This document shows positions 1 to 6,761 of a stretch of DNA of 64,000 bases, in pieces. The translations under genes were made by a program, and so were the position numbers. The stretch's first letter is position 1. Each line of letters starts with the position of its first letter. The stretch spans positions 23,500 to 87,499 of the forward strand of contig CAZSIL010000003.1 in the NCBI GenBank assembly GCA_964607025.1, given 5' to 3'. The stretch comes from SIG565 sp964607025. Its GTDB lineage: Bacteria > Bacillota > Clostridia > Oscillospirales > Acutalibacteraceae. Below the pieces are notes generated by a model, which did not search any database, had not been told where the DNA came from, and saw only the letters and a program-made list of their open reading frames with translations.

Positions 1-444
1 GCAAATTTCTACAAGGTTCGGACCAAGGGCTGGGGTGATGCCTGTAAAATGGAACCAATCGGCGCCTTCAAAAATATCGTCCCAATCGAAATCCGAAGCC
101 GCTGCCATTTGAATTGCAGAATATGCGCGGTCATATATACAAACGCTTCCGCGCTGTGAAGCGCCTTTTTCGAGATAATAAATACCTACTCTCTCTCCGC
201 CACGTACGATTTTTGATGTATCAACACCAAAGCTTCTGAGAGAATTAACCGCCGCCTGACCGATAGCGTGTTTAGGTAACTTTGTTACGTAAACGCTATC
301 CATACCGTAATTAGCGAGAGATACCGCAACGTTGGCTTCACCGCCGCCGAAGGTTGCCTGCATCTGATCGTTTTGGAAAAAACGGTAGTAGCCGTTTGGG
401 GCTAATCTTAACATAATTTCGCCAAAAGTAACTATTCTTGCCAT
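1..444 (-). CDS. kdgK: 2-keto-3-deoxygluconate kinase, PfkB family (N-terminal part; runs off the left edge)
   Basis: Phosphorylates 2-keto-3-deoxygluconate in the cytoplasm, in hexuronate/pectin breakdown. The ORF is open from an ATG at 444 to the window edge (148 codons in frame). The start FGEIMLRLAP followed by the glycine-rich GGGEANVAVS block near residue 33 is the usual N-terminus of KdgK-type PfkB sugar kinases; the ATP-binding C-terminal half lies outside. An AGGAG lies 8-9 bases before the ATG. It sits about 80 bp downstream of dut on the same strand, so it may be the tail of that transcript. Other PfkB substrates (e.g. fructose) are possible. Confidence 0.8.
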   Translation of the reverse strand, partial: MARIVTFGEIMLRLAPNGYYRFFQNDQMQATFGGGEANVAVSLANYGMDSVYVTKLPKHAIGQAAVNSLRSFGVDTSKIVRGGERVGIYYLEKGASQRGSVCIYDRAYSAIQMAAASDFDWDDIFEGADWFHFTGITPALGPNLVEIC

Positions 445-525
445 AAAAGCACACTCCTAAAAATTAATTCACCTATATAATACCATTTGTTGCACAAATA
501 GTAAATAGTTTTAAAAAATTTTGTA

Positions 526-966
526 TTATTTTGTACCCGTTGAGCCGAAACCGCCAACACCCCGAGCGGTATCGTCAAGTTCTGCACTTTCACAAAAAGC
601 GGCTGTTATGTAAGGGGTGATAACAAGTTGCGCTATACGCTCGCCTGCGGCTATGGACTGGTCTATATTAGAATGGTTATGAAGTGCCACCATAATCTCA
701 CCGCGGTAATCGGAATCTATTACCCCTACTTTATTGGCAGGTGCCAAACCGCGTTTTGTGGCTATGCCGCTTCGAGCATATATAAGCCCTGCAAAGCCGC
801 TCGGGATTTCGAGCGCAATGCCCGTATGCACAAGAACTGTCTCACCCGATTTTATTATAATTTCTTCGGTGTTACAGGCATATAAATCGGCACCTGCGGC
901 ACACTCAGAGCCATAGGTTGGTAATATTGCATTAGGGTCTATTTTTTTAACGCGTACTGTATTCAT
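526..966 (-). CDS. dut: dUTP diphosphatase (dUTPase)
   Basis: Hydrolyses dUTP to dUMP and pyrophosphate, keeping uracil out of DNA and supplying dTMP synthesis. At 146 aa it has the standard trimeric-dUTPase length. The five motifs are visible: AGADLYA (about 24), YARSGIATKRGL (63), GVIDSDYRGEI (81), GERIAQLVI (108) and the C-terminal RGVGGFGSTG arm. The catalytic Asp is in the GVIDSDYRG segment. AAGGATG precedes the ATG. It lies between yitT and kdgK on the minus strand. Confidence 0.97.
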   Translation of the reverse strand: MNTVRVKKIDPNAILPTYGSECAAGADLYACNTEEIIIKSGETVLVHTGIALEIPSGFAGLIYARSGIATKRGLAPANKVGVIDSDYRGEIMVALHNHSNIDQSIAAGERIAQLVITPYITAAFCESAELDDTARGVGGFGSTGTK

Positions 967-1010
967 AAAAACACATCCTTTATTTCATTTTAACATAAAC
1001 GGCTCAAAAA

Positions 1011-1862
1011 TCAACCTATTTTAAATCCCTCGCCTATTATTTCACCAACGTCTGCCACAAGAATAAATGCTTTACTGTCGGTAGAGAGTATTATTTTATG
1101 CAAGGGAGCCACCTCGTGAATTCTTACAGCGCACAAAAGCACTTGTTTTTCATTATTTGTATATGCGCCACGTCCGTTCAGTACCGTAACACCGCGGTAG
1201 AGCCCGTTTAGTATTTGCTCGGATATTTCCTTGCCTTTATTTGTTATAATAAATACCATTTTACCTTTATCTGCGCCGTAAAGCACGGTATCAATAATTT
1301 TGCTGGTTGAATATATAGCGATAAGCGAATAGAGTGCGCTTTCGATATTGCCATATACGAGCGCACTTGCCCCCACCACAAAAAAATCGGCAAACAATAT
1401 AACTCTACCCACCGATATGTGCCGATACTTATCGTTTATCAGTTTTGCTATAACGTCAACACCACCCGTTGTGGCGCCACGGATAAATACTAAACTAAGT
1501 CCCAACCCCGATAATATACCGCCGAAAACCGACGCCAACACACCGTCTAAATGGAATTTCGGCAAGATATTCTCGGTGATAGTAAGAAAAAACGACACCA
1601 AAAAAGTGGCGGCAGCGGTTTTTACAATAGAACCGCTGCCGAATTTTTTATACTGTACTATCAAAAGCGGTATATTGAGCAAAAACAAAACCGTACCGGA
1701 AGATACACCTATCAAACGGTGAAAAATCACCGCGATACCCGTAAAACCGCCTGGGGAAATCTCATTTGGCTCAATGAACAACGTGACAGCCGAAGCATAT
1801 ATAAATGCACCTATTGCCCAAAATATAATATCCGTTACTAAACCGCTGTTATTTTTTTTCAC
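1011..1862 (-). CDS. YitT family membrane protein (DUF161/DUF2179)
   Basis: Integral membrane protein of the YitT family. About five hydrophobic helices fill the first 170 residues (for example 11-30, 56-70, 85-100, 110-130). A soluble DUF2179 domain of about 80 residues follows, with GKMVFIITNK and the GVTVLNGRGAYT stretch typical of the family. The function of the family is not established. The start is a GTG with a GGGTGG ribosome site. The first bases after the mrnC stop form a short perfect hairpin (1874-1889, TTAGAG..CTCTAA) overlapping that stop, too weak for a terminator. It follows mrnC by 18 bp and precedes dut. Confidence 0.9.
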   Translation of the reverse strand: MKKNNSGLVTDIIFWAIGAFIYASAVTLFIEPNEISPGGFTGIAVIFHRLIGVSSGTVLFLLNIPLLIVQYKKFGSGSIVKTAAATFLVSFFLTITENILPKFHLDGVLASVFGGILSGLGLSLVFIRGATTGGVDVIAKLINDKYRHISVGRVILFADFFVVGASALVYGNIESALYSLIAIYSTSKIIDTVLYGADKGKMVFIITNKGKEISEQILNGLYRGVTVLNGRGAYTNNEKQVLLCAVRIHEVAPLHKIILSTDSKAFILVADVGEIIGEGFKIG

Positions 1863-1880
1863 TTGTACCCACCCTTAGAG

Positions 1881-2258
1881 TTACTCTAAGTTTAGGTTTT
1901 CCCATATTTTATCAAATAATTCTGTAATGCGAGTAGCGTTGCCGCGCAAGTGCAAGTAACCAAACAAGGTTTCAAGCCCTGTTGCCGCGTGATACTCTTC
2001 TTTTGTGGAGTTTTTAGGGGTGTTATGTGTATGAAAATTGCGTCCCCTTTTAAAAACCGACAACTCGTGCTCGGTTAAATCTTCACTTATTATATTAAAC
2101 GCTTTTGCTTGAGCCGATGCTTTAACAAACTCTACCGATAGCGAGTGTAAATCTCCCGAACGGCGATTAACGCCCGCTAACTTTTCGCGCACCAATAAAG
2201 TATAAACACCGTCACCCACAAATGCCAAAACCGATGGATTTAATAAATCAGGATTCAT
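1881..2258 (-). CDS. mrnC: Mini-ribonuclease III
   Basis: RNase III-like nuclease without a dsRNA-binding domain; in Firmicutes it matures 23S rRNA. The protein is about 125 aa from the ATG at 2258 (MNPDLLNPSVLAFVGDGVY). A longer reading to 2294 exists, but AAGGAG stands 6 bases before the 2258 ATG and the family starts there. Visible features are the LAFVGDGVYTLLVRE helix with its catalytic Asp, the KNSTKEEYHAATGLETL block with metal-binding acidic residues, and a C-terminal LFGYLHL. It starts just downstream of the obgE stop, so the two are probably cotranscribed. Confidence 0.93.
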   Translation of the reverse strand: MNPDLLNPSVLAFVGDGVYTLLVREKLAGVNRRSGDLHSLSVEFVKASAQAKAFNIISEDLTEHELSVFKRGRNFHTHNTPKNSTKEEYHAATGLETLFGYLHLRGNATRITELFDKIWENLNLE

Positions 2259-2268
2259 AAATTTCTCC

Positions 2269-3543
2269 TTACGGCACAAAATCAAACTCAACACCGCAAA
2301 TGCTTACGGTATCGCCTTCTTGTATTCCTGCTTTTTCAAGCGCCTTAATAATACCGCTTGAACGCAGTGCCCGTTCAAAATACTGAAGCGACTCATAGTC
2401 ATCGGGGTCAACCTTATTCATAATATCATCAACCCAATCGGCATCATCAACATAGTAAATACCGTCACGCACGTTTACAGTAAAGGTCTGTCTGGGTTTA
2501 ACCGTGATAATCTCTTCGGTTACGATTTCGGGCTCATAACGTTTCATAGGCGGTAATTTATCGAGCTCACCCGCAACATAATTTATAAGTTCACGCGTAC
2601 CCTCAGCAATAGCTGCCATAACAGGAAAGAAAGCATATCCTTTATCTTCAAAATGCTTTCTGATACGTTCGATTTCATCTTCATCTATAAGGTCGCACTT
2701 ATTACCTACGATAATTTGCGGTCTTTTACTTAATTCTTCGCTGAAAACCGATAGTTCTTTATTTATCTTTTCAAAATCTTCTATCGGGTCCCGTCCTTCA
2801 CTACCCGAAATATCAATAACGTGCAATAAAAGTCGGCAACGTTCAACATGGCGCAAAAATTCGTGACCAAGGCCAACGCCCTCACCCGCGCCTTCAATAA
2901 GACCGGGAATATCCGCCATAACAAAGGATGCGCCCTCATCAACGCGAACTACACCGAGTACGGGCGTGAGTGTTGTAAAGTGATAGTTGGCAATTTTGGG
3001 TTTAGCTTCACTTACAACCGACACAAGCGTTGATTTACCAACATTAGGAAACCCAATAAGACCTACGTCGGCTAAGAGTTTAAGTTCCAGAATAACGTCA
3101 AGTTCTTCACCCTTCTGACCATCGTTCGCAAAACGCGGAATCTGACGGGTTGAACTTGCAAAATGCCAGTTACCCCATCCGCCGTTACCGCCTTTGGCAA
3201 TTACCGTAGGTTCATCGTCAGATATATCTGCTATAATTCTGCCCGATTCGGCTTCCTTTATAAGTGTGCCGCGCGGTACACTTATAACAAGATTCTTAGC
3301 GCTTTTGCCCGTACAACGACAAGCACCGCCCTTTTCACCGTCTTCGGCTACATATTTTCTTTTATATCTGAAATCGGCAAGGGTGGATAAATTATCATCA
3401 ACCCTGAATATAATGCTGCCGCCTCTACCACCGTCGCCGCCATCGGGACCGCCCGACGCTACGTACTTTTCTCTATGAAAGGTTGCCGCACCATTACCTC
3501 CGTTGCCGGCTTTAAGATGTATTTTTGCTACATCAACAAACAT
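2269..3543 (-). CDS. obgE: Obg/CgtA GTPase
   Basis: Essential ribosome-associated GTPase for 50S assembly and stress control. It is 424 aa with three domains: the glycine-rich Obg fold (1-158; AGNGGNGAATFHREKY), the G domain (159-330; G1 GFPNVGKST, G3 DIPG, G4 NKCD) and a C-terminal OCT domain, as in many Firmicutes. The ATG is preceded by GGAG. It follows rpmA, as in most bacteria, but a strong terminator (3559-3591) stands between them, so obgE-mrnC is probably expressed by read-through or from a weak local promoter. Confidence 0.98.
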   Translation of the reverse strand: MFVDVAKIHLKAGNGGNGAATFHREKYVASGGPDGGDGGRGGSIIFRVDDNLSTLADFRYKRKYVAEDGEKGGACRCTGKSAKNLVISVPRGTLIKEAESGRIIADISDDEPTVIAKGGNGGWGNWHFASSTRQIPRFANDGQKGEELDVILELKLLADVGLIGFPNVGKSTLVSVVSEAKPKIANYHFTTLTPVLGVVRVDEGASFVMADIPGLIEGAGEGVGLGHEFLRHVERCRLLLHVIDISGSEGRDPIEDFEKINKELSVFSEELSKRPQIIVGNKCDLIDEDEIERIRKHFEDKGYAFFPVMAAIAEGTRELINYVAGELDKLPPMKRYEPEIVTEEIITVKPRQTFTVNVRDGIYYVDDADWVDDIMNKVDPDDYESLQYFERALRSSGIIKALEKAGIQEGDTVSICGVEFDFVP

Positions 3544-3558
3544 AAACTTTCTCCGTTC

Positions 3559-3591
3559 AAAAAAATACAGGGCTCGGGTATCCCCGAGCCC
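3559..3591 (-). terminator. Intrinsic terminator after rpmA
   Basis: On the minus strand a GC-rich 9-bp stem (GGGCTCGGG with CCCGAGCCC, 4-nt loop) is followed by TGTATTTTTTT. It lies between the rpmA stop and the obgE start and should stop much of the L21-L27 transcript. Confidence 0.85.
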
Positions 3592-3601
3592 ACTGATTTA
3601 C

Positions 3602-3886
3602 TTACTGTTCAACAGCGTAAATGCTTACTTGCTTGCGGTCACGGCCAACTCTTTCGAATTTAACCTTACCGTCAATTAAAGCAAACAAAGTATCGTCAGA
3701 ACCGATACCTACGTTATTGCCGGGATGGATGTGAGTTCCTCTCTGGCGAACGAGAATATTACCTGCTAAAACAAACTGACCGTCAGCGCGTTTAACACCA
3801 AGGCGTTTTGCTTCGCTATCACGACCGTTCTTGGTAGAACCCATACCTTTTTTATGAGCAAATAACTGAATATTAATCTTTAACAT
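3602..3886 (-). CDS. rpmA: 50S ribosomal protein L27 with cleavable N-terminus
   Basis: Large-subunit protein whose N-terminal tail reaches the peptidyl-transferase centre. It is 94 aa. The N-terminus MLKINIQLFAHKKG is the Firmicutes form with an extension: the mature protein is expected to begin at AHKKG after removal of the first nine residues by the Prp protease encoded next door. The usual consensus ends in FF before the cut; here it is LF. The rest (GSTKNGRDS, GNILVRQRGTHIHPG) is typical. Cotranscribed with rplU and prp. Confidence 0.98.
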   Translation of the reverse strand: MLKINIQLFAHKKGMGSTKNGRDSEAKRLGVKRADGQFVLAGNILVRQRGTHIHPGNNVGIGSDDTLFALIDGKVKFERVGRDRKQVSIYAVEQ

Positions 3887-3889
3887 GGC

Positions 3890-4207
3890 TTACACCTCCG
3901 AATTTATTTTGATTGAATCGCTGTAAATATCAGCCAACTGTTCTATATGAAGCTTAAAACCCTCAAGCACTGCCACCGTTTTATCCGACGGATTTATAAC
4001 CTTAAGTATCATTTTACCGTCATCTACTTCAATTTCGGCTTTATCGCCTACTATTTCGGTGATGGTGTTTGCACTCATATATGCTGCCGACGATATCGCC
4101 GAGCAAACCAGCCGACCGTTTTCATCGTCACAGTTTGTTGTACTGTGTCCGATAACGGAAAAACCTATAAGCGTTTTACCGTTTTTAAAAAACCTTACCT
4201 CAGTCAT
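3890..4207 (-). CDS. prp: Ribosomal-processing cysteine protease Prp
   Basis: Removes the N-terminal extension of L27, needed for a functional ribosome in Firmicutes. It is 105 aa. The catalytic His is in GHSTTN (His21) and the catalytic Cys in LVCSAISS (Cys35), the arrangement of the Prp/YsxB family. It lies between rplU (2 bp away) and rpmA (3 bp), the family's fixed position. The L27 tail in this window provides its expected substrate. Confidence 0.93.
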   Translation of the reverse strand: MTEVRFFKNGKTLIGFSVIGHSTTNCDDENGRLVCSAISSAAYMSANTITEIVGDKAEIEVDDGKMILKVINPSDKTVAVLEGFKLHIEQLADIYSDSIKINSEV

Positions 4208-4209
4208 AA

Positions 4210-4515
4210 TTAACCGATTTCGTTAATCTGTACTTTGGTGTAGGGCTGTCTGTGGCCCATTTTGCGAGAGCTGCCCTTTTTGGGTTTGTATGTGAAAACA
4301 GTAATCTTTTTGCCCTTACCGTTTTTAACAACTGTACCCTTAACAAAAGCATCCTTCACATAAGGTTTACCAACCTTTAAGGTTCTGTCCTTTACAGCAA
4401 CAACCTTATCGAAGATAACCTCTTCATTTTCTGCAGCTTCGAGTTTTTCAACGTAGATAACGCTGTCCTTCTCTACTTTATACTGCTTTCCGCCTGTTTC
4501 AATAATTGCGTACAT
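4210..4515 (-). CDS. rplU: 50S ribosomal protein L21
   Basis: Large-subunit rRNA-binding protein, 101 aa, the usual length. MYAIIETGGKQYKVE at the start and the KKGSSRKMGHRQPYTKVQI C-terminal block are diagnostic. It is the first gene of rplU-prp-rpmA, with a promoter at 4608-4636 and a roughly 85-nt leader. Confidence 0.98.
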   Translation of the reverse strand: MYAIIETGGKQYKVEKDSVIYVEKLEAAENEEVIFDKVVAVKDRTLKVGKPYVKDAFVKGTVVKNGKGKKITVFTYKPKKGSSRKMGHRQPYTKVQINEIG

Positions 4516-4636
4516 CTTTCTGGCACCTGCCTCAACTTAAGTCTCGCTATTCGAAGGCGTGCGCATTTTAGCGCAACTTTAATAAGCCCACAATATGCGG
4601 CTTTACCATTTTATCACTGAGAACTCAATTTGTCAA
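4516..4636 (-). promoter_or_regulatory. rplU promoter and structured leader (L21-leader candidate)
   Basis: Minus-strand -35 TTGACA (4631-4636), 17-bp spacer, -10 TAAAAT (4608-4613). The predicted leader holds two hairpins, AAGCC..GGCTT and TGCGC..GCGCA, and a GGCAGGTGCC ribosome site that could fold on itself. Firmicute L21 operons often carry an autoregulatory leader; that this is one is inference. The promoter overlaps the end of the small Cys-rich gene. Confidence 0.55.
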
Positions 4637-4817
4637 GCAATATTTTAAAGTAATTTTTCTTTGATTTTCGTTTAAACTGCGGAAAGCAACGCAAATAATA
4701 ATTGCACTCATCACAACAGCACTCATATTCGGGATGCTCACCGTTACCTAAACATTTTCTTCCTTGTCTTGATGGTGTTAACGGAGTGCCGGTTACGTCA
4801 ATTATTTGCTTCTTTCT
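4614..4817 (-). CDS. Small cysteine-rich conserved protein
   Basis: About 67 aa from a GTG at 4817 with AGGGG 7 bases before it. A longer ORF upstream reads into the terminator hairpin, so the GTG start is preferred. It contains QIIDVTGTPLTPS, then CLGNGEH, then a CCCDECNYYLRCF cluster. I recall similar short proteins in Clostridia; the function is unknown. The clustered Cys suggest metal binding. It lies directly downstream of the RNA-like element at 4837-4989, so it may be controlled by read-through of that terminator. Confidence 0.65.
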   Translation of the reverse strand, partial: RKKQIIDVTGTPLTPSRQGRKCLGNGEHPEYECCCDECNYYLRCFPQFKRKSKKNYFKILLDKLSSQ

Positions 4818-4836
4818 CACAATTATTCCCCTTAAT

Positions 4837-4862
4837 AAAAAAGCACATCCCGAAGGATGTGC
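4837..4862 (-). terminator. Intrinsic terminator at the end of the RNA-like element
   Basis: Minus-strand stem GCACATCC-TTCG-GGATGTGC (8 bp, UUCG tetraloop) followed by six T. The GTG of the small Cys-rich gene begins about 20 bases beyond. Confidence 0.85.
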
Positions 4863-4990
4863 CGAAAAAGCATCTCCCACGGTTTCGCTACCACACTACG
4901 CCGACTTCCAATACGGAAATAAGAGAGACGCCTTTTACCAAAGGATAGTCTCCCGTATTAGAAGTCAATTATTCGAACGTAGTGTGGTAT
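4863..4990 (-). ncRNA. Candidate structured RNA: long three-segment hairpin with its own promoter
   Basis: Read on the minus strand. An outer 11-12-bp perfect stem pairs 4978-4989 with 4889-4900 (ACCACACTACG/CGTAGTGTGGT). An asymmetric loop (11 nt against 2) follows. Next comes a 14-bp stem (4953-4966 with 4903-4916, one G-U). A one-sided 8-nt bulge (TCTTATTT) leads to a GAGAC/GTCTC stem and a CCTTT-GGTA-AAAGG tip. The predicted start falls at the foot of the outer stem and the terminator follows it. I could not assign it to T-box, FMN, TPP, SAM, lysine, purine or SRP RNA. A 6S-like rod or an attenuator for the next gene are possibilities. Confidence 0.6.
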
Positions 4991-4996
4991 GCCGTT

Positions 4997-5025
4997 ATTT
5001 TACCACAATAAAACCAAAATGTAAA
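4997..5025 (-). promoter_or_regulatory. Promoter of the structured RNA
   Basis: Minus-strand -35 TTTACA (5020-5025), spacer of exactly 17 bp, -10 TAAAAT (4997-5002). The expected start, about 4990, is right at the outer stem of the hairpin RNA. Confidence 0.75.
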
Positions 5026-5063
5026 GCAAAAAAAGATATGCAGAAAATTTCTGCATATCTTTT
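5026..5063 (-). terminator. Terminator of the cyclophilin/C39 operon
   Basis: A nearly perfect 16-bp inverted repeat (AAAAGATATGCAGAAA and its complement around one base) followed on the minus strand by a T-run, just after the stop at 5066. Confidence 0.85.
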
Positions 5064-5065
5064 GC

Positions 5066-5434
5066 CTATTTATTTTTAAGTTCCCAAAAATAACGCCTGT
5101 TTGACGGCGGAAAGTTATCCAACACACCATACTCAGGGTCATAAAAAATGCCGTTTATACATAGTGACCAATGCCAGCATTTAGGGGTTTCTAAACTTAA
5201 AAGCGCATATTGCGGCAGTTGTTTTTTGTCCTGAACGGAAACTCTTGTGTCCCCTACTGTGACACCGAGTTGCCGAAAAACCGCTTTCATTGTTTTAAGG
5301 TCGGTCTCAGCATACCCGCCGCAAAGTTCACACACTTTCTCTATATCGGTATCGGTAGCCATTGCTATTACGGCTTGTCCGCAAGAAAGCGGTGTCGGCT
5401 CAAAAATATGTTTTGGTTTTTTTGATAACGGCAT
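5066..5434 (-). CDS. C39-like cysteine peptidase domain protein
   Basis: 122 aa, with no signal peptide or membrane segment. The N-terminal PTPLSCGQAVIAMA holds the expected nucleophile Cys18. CWHWSLCINGIFYDPEYG near residues 86-103 supplies the His and an Asp of a papain-like triad, and KAVFRQLGV is typical of bacteriocin-type C39 domains. The substrate is unknown; it is not fused to an ABC transporter. It begins 1 bp after the cyclophilin stop, so it is cotranscribed. Confidence 0.75.
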   Translation of the reverse strand: MPLSKKPKHIFEPTPLSCGQAVIAMATDTDIEKVCELCGGYAETDLKTMKAVFRQLGVTVGDTRVSVQDKKQLPQYALLSLETPKCWHWSLCINGIFYDPEYGVLDNFPPSNRRYFWELKNK

Positions 5435-5435
5435 A

Positions 5436-6038
5436 CTATTCTACCGTAATTATATCAATGCCCTCAATGACAACATCATAAACCGGTTTATCGGCAGGGC
5501 CAACCTTTGTTGTGGCGATTTTATCAACGGTATCCATACCGTCCGTTACCTGACCGAAAACGGTATGACGGAAGTCAAGCCAAGGCGTACCGCCTAAATT
5601 CTTGTAATCCTCTACTACCTCGGCGCCAAAGCCCGACTCTTCGCCCAACTGCTCCATTTGCTCTAACATATTTTGGGGACAAGTAGATGCCTGTACAATA
5701 AAGAACTGGCTACCGTTTGTATTGGGCCCTGCATTTGCCATACAAAGCGCACCGCGGATATTGTGAAGTTCGCGGCAAAACTCATCCTCAAAGGAATGTC
5801 CCCAAATACTTTCGCCGCCCATACCTGTAGCTGTGGGATCGCCACCCTGAATCATAAAATCGTTTATAACTCTATGGAAAACTATTCCGTTATAATATCC
5901 GTTTTTTGCGTGAGTTGTAAAGTTTTCTACCGTTTTAGGCGCATATTCGGGGAACAACTTAATTTTAATATCTCCCATATTTGTATGCATAACGGCGATA
6001 ATATCTCCTGACTTTGCAGGACTTGTTTGAATACTCAT
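5436..6038 (-). CDS. Peptidyl-prolyl cis-trans isomerase, cyclophilin type
   Basis: Accelerates proline isomerisation in protein folding; no signal peptide, so probably cytoplasmic. About 200 aa. NGIVFHRVINDFMIQGGDPT (55-74), GALCMANAGPNTNGSQFFI and FGQVTDGMDTVDKI are cyclophilin core motifs, including the catalytic Arg in FHRV. A GTG at 6047 extends the frame by three codons, but AGGA is 11 bases before the ATG at 6038 and only 2 before the GTG, so the ATG is preferred. First gene of a pair with the C39-like protein. Confidence 0.95.
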   Translation of the reverse strand: MSIQTSPAKSGDIIAVMHTNMGDIKIKLFPEYAPKTVENFTTHAKNGYYNGIVFHRVINDFMIQGGDPTATGMGGESIWGHSFEDEFCRELHNIRGALCMANAGPNTNGSQFFIVQASTCPQNMLEQMEQLGEESGFGAEVVEDYKNLGGTPWLDFRHTVFGQVTDGMDTVDKIATTKVGPADKPVYDVVIEGIDIITVE

Positions 6039-6107
6039 AAAAACCACGTTCCTTTCTTTTAATTTATTGTAACAGTAAATACGCCTTTTGGCAACAAAAA
6101 ATTGTAC

Positions 6108-6152
6108 TTGTTTATTTTAAATCGTTGTGCTATAATGTACTTGTATATACAA
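6108..6152 (+). promoter_or_regulatory. nrdR promoter with start-site palindrome
   Basis: -35 TTGTTT (6108-6113), 17-bp spacer, -10 TATAAT (6131-6136). A perfect 12-base palindrome TTGTATATACAA (6141-6152) covers the expected start site. It resembles one half-box of NrdR operators (ACA..ATAT..TGT), which would mean autoregulation; that link is inference. Confidence 0.6.
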
Positions 6153-6171
6153 TATGTAGGAGGAAAATATT

Positions 6172-6624
6172 ATGAAGTGTCCTTATTGCGGTACCGAAGA
6201 CAGTAAGGTAATCGATTCAAGACCTACCGATGAGGGTGAGCGCATCCGCCGCCGTCGTGAGTGCCTTAACTGTGCAAAACGTTTTACTACATACGAAATT
6301 ATCGAGAGTTTACCCATCATTGTAATCAAGAAAGATAAATCGCGCGAAACTTTTGACCGAGATAAGTTACTTAACGGTATTTTACGCGCTTGTGACAAAC
6401 GTCAGATTTCGATTAACACACTTGATAATATGATTGATGAAATTGAAGCCACCATACAAAATTCACTTGACCGTGAGGTTACGAGCGTTAAAATCGGTGA
6501 ATTGGTTATGGAAAAGCTAAAGGATATTGATGAAGTTGCATACGTGCGCTTCGCATCGGTTTACCGACAGTTTAAAGATATCACAACGTTTATGGATGAG
6601 CTTACAAAACTTATTCAAAAATAA
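6172..6624 (+). CDS. nrdR: Transcriptional repressor NrdR
   Basis: Zinc-finger/ATP-cone repressor of ribonucleotide reductase genes that senses ATP/dATP. It is 150 aa. The N-terminal zinc ribbon uses CPYC and CLNC, with DSRPTDEGERIRRRRECLNC as the classic signature; the ATP-cone (49-139) starts IVIKKDKSRETFDRDKL. AGGAGG precedes the ATG. Monocistronic with its own terminator. Confidence 0.98.
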   Translation: MKCPYCGTEDSKVIDSRPTDEGERIRRRRECLNCAKRFTTYEIIESLPIIVIKKDKSRETFDRDKLLNGILRACDKRQISINTLDNMIDEIEATIQNSLDREVTSVKIGELVMEKLKDIDEVAYVRFASVYRQFKDITTFMDELTKLIQK

Positions 6625-6625
6625 C

Positions 6626-6657
6626 AAAAAAGATGCCGTTATCTCGGCATCTTTTTT
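6626..6657 (+). terminator. nrdR terminator
   Basis: AAAAAAGATGCCG and CGGCATCTTTTTT pair around a 6-base loop and end in a T-run. Confidence 0.88.
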
Positions 6658-6696
6658 AATTTGTACAATATAATTTAATTTTTTATAAATTTAGTA

Positions 6697-6743
6697 TTGT
6701 AATTACAGGAAAAATTTGCGATAATATATAATTGATATATTAT
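6697..6743 (+). promoter_or_regulatory. gltX promoter candidate
   Basis: -35 TTGTAA (6697-6702), 17-bp spacer, -10 GATAAT (6720-6725). The -10 lies in an AT-rich inverted repeat (6721-6728 with 6736-6743). No T-box motif was found in this leader. Confidence 0.45.
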
Positions 6744-6761
6744 GTTTGAAAGGTGTAGGAT

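Noticed and set aside
4863..4990. Identifying the hairpin RNA as 6S RNA
   Set aside because: The bulges are one-sided and there is no large symmetric central bubble; without a covariance search the name is not supported.
4702..5079. Plus-strand 125-codon frame across the RNA element
   Set aside because: It runs through two terminators and the inverted repeats, has no ribosome site and no recognisable protein sequence.
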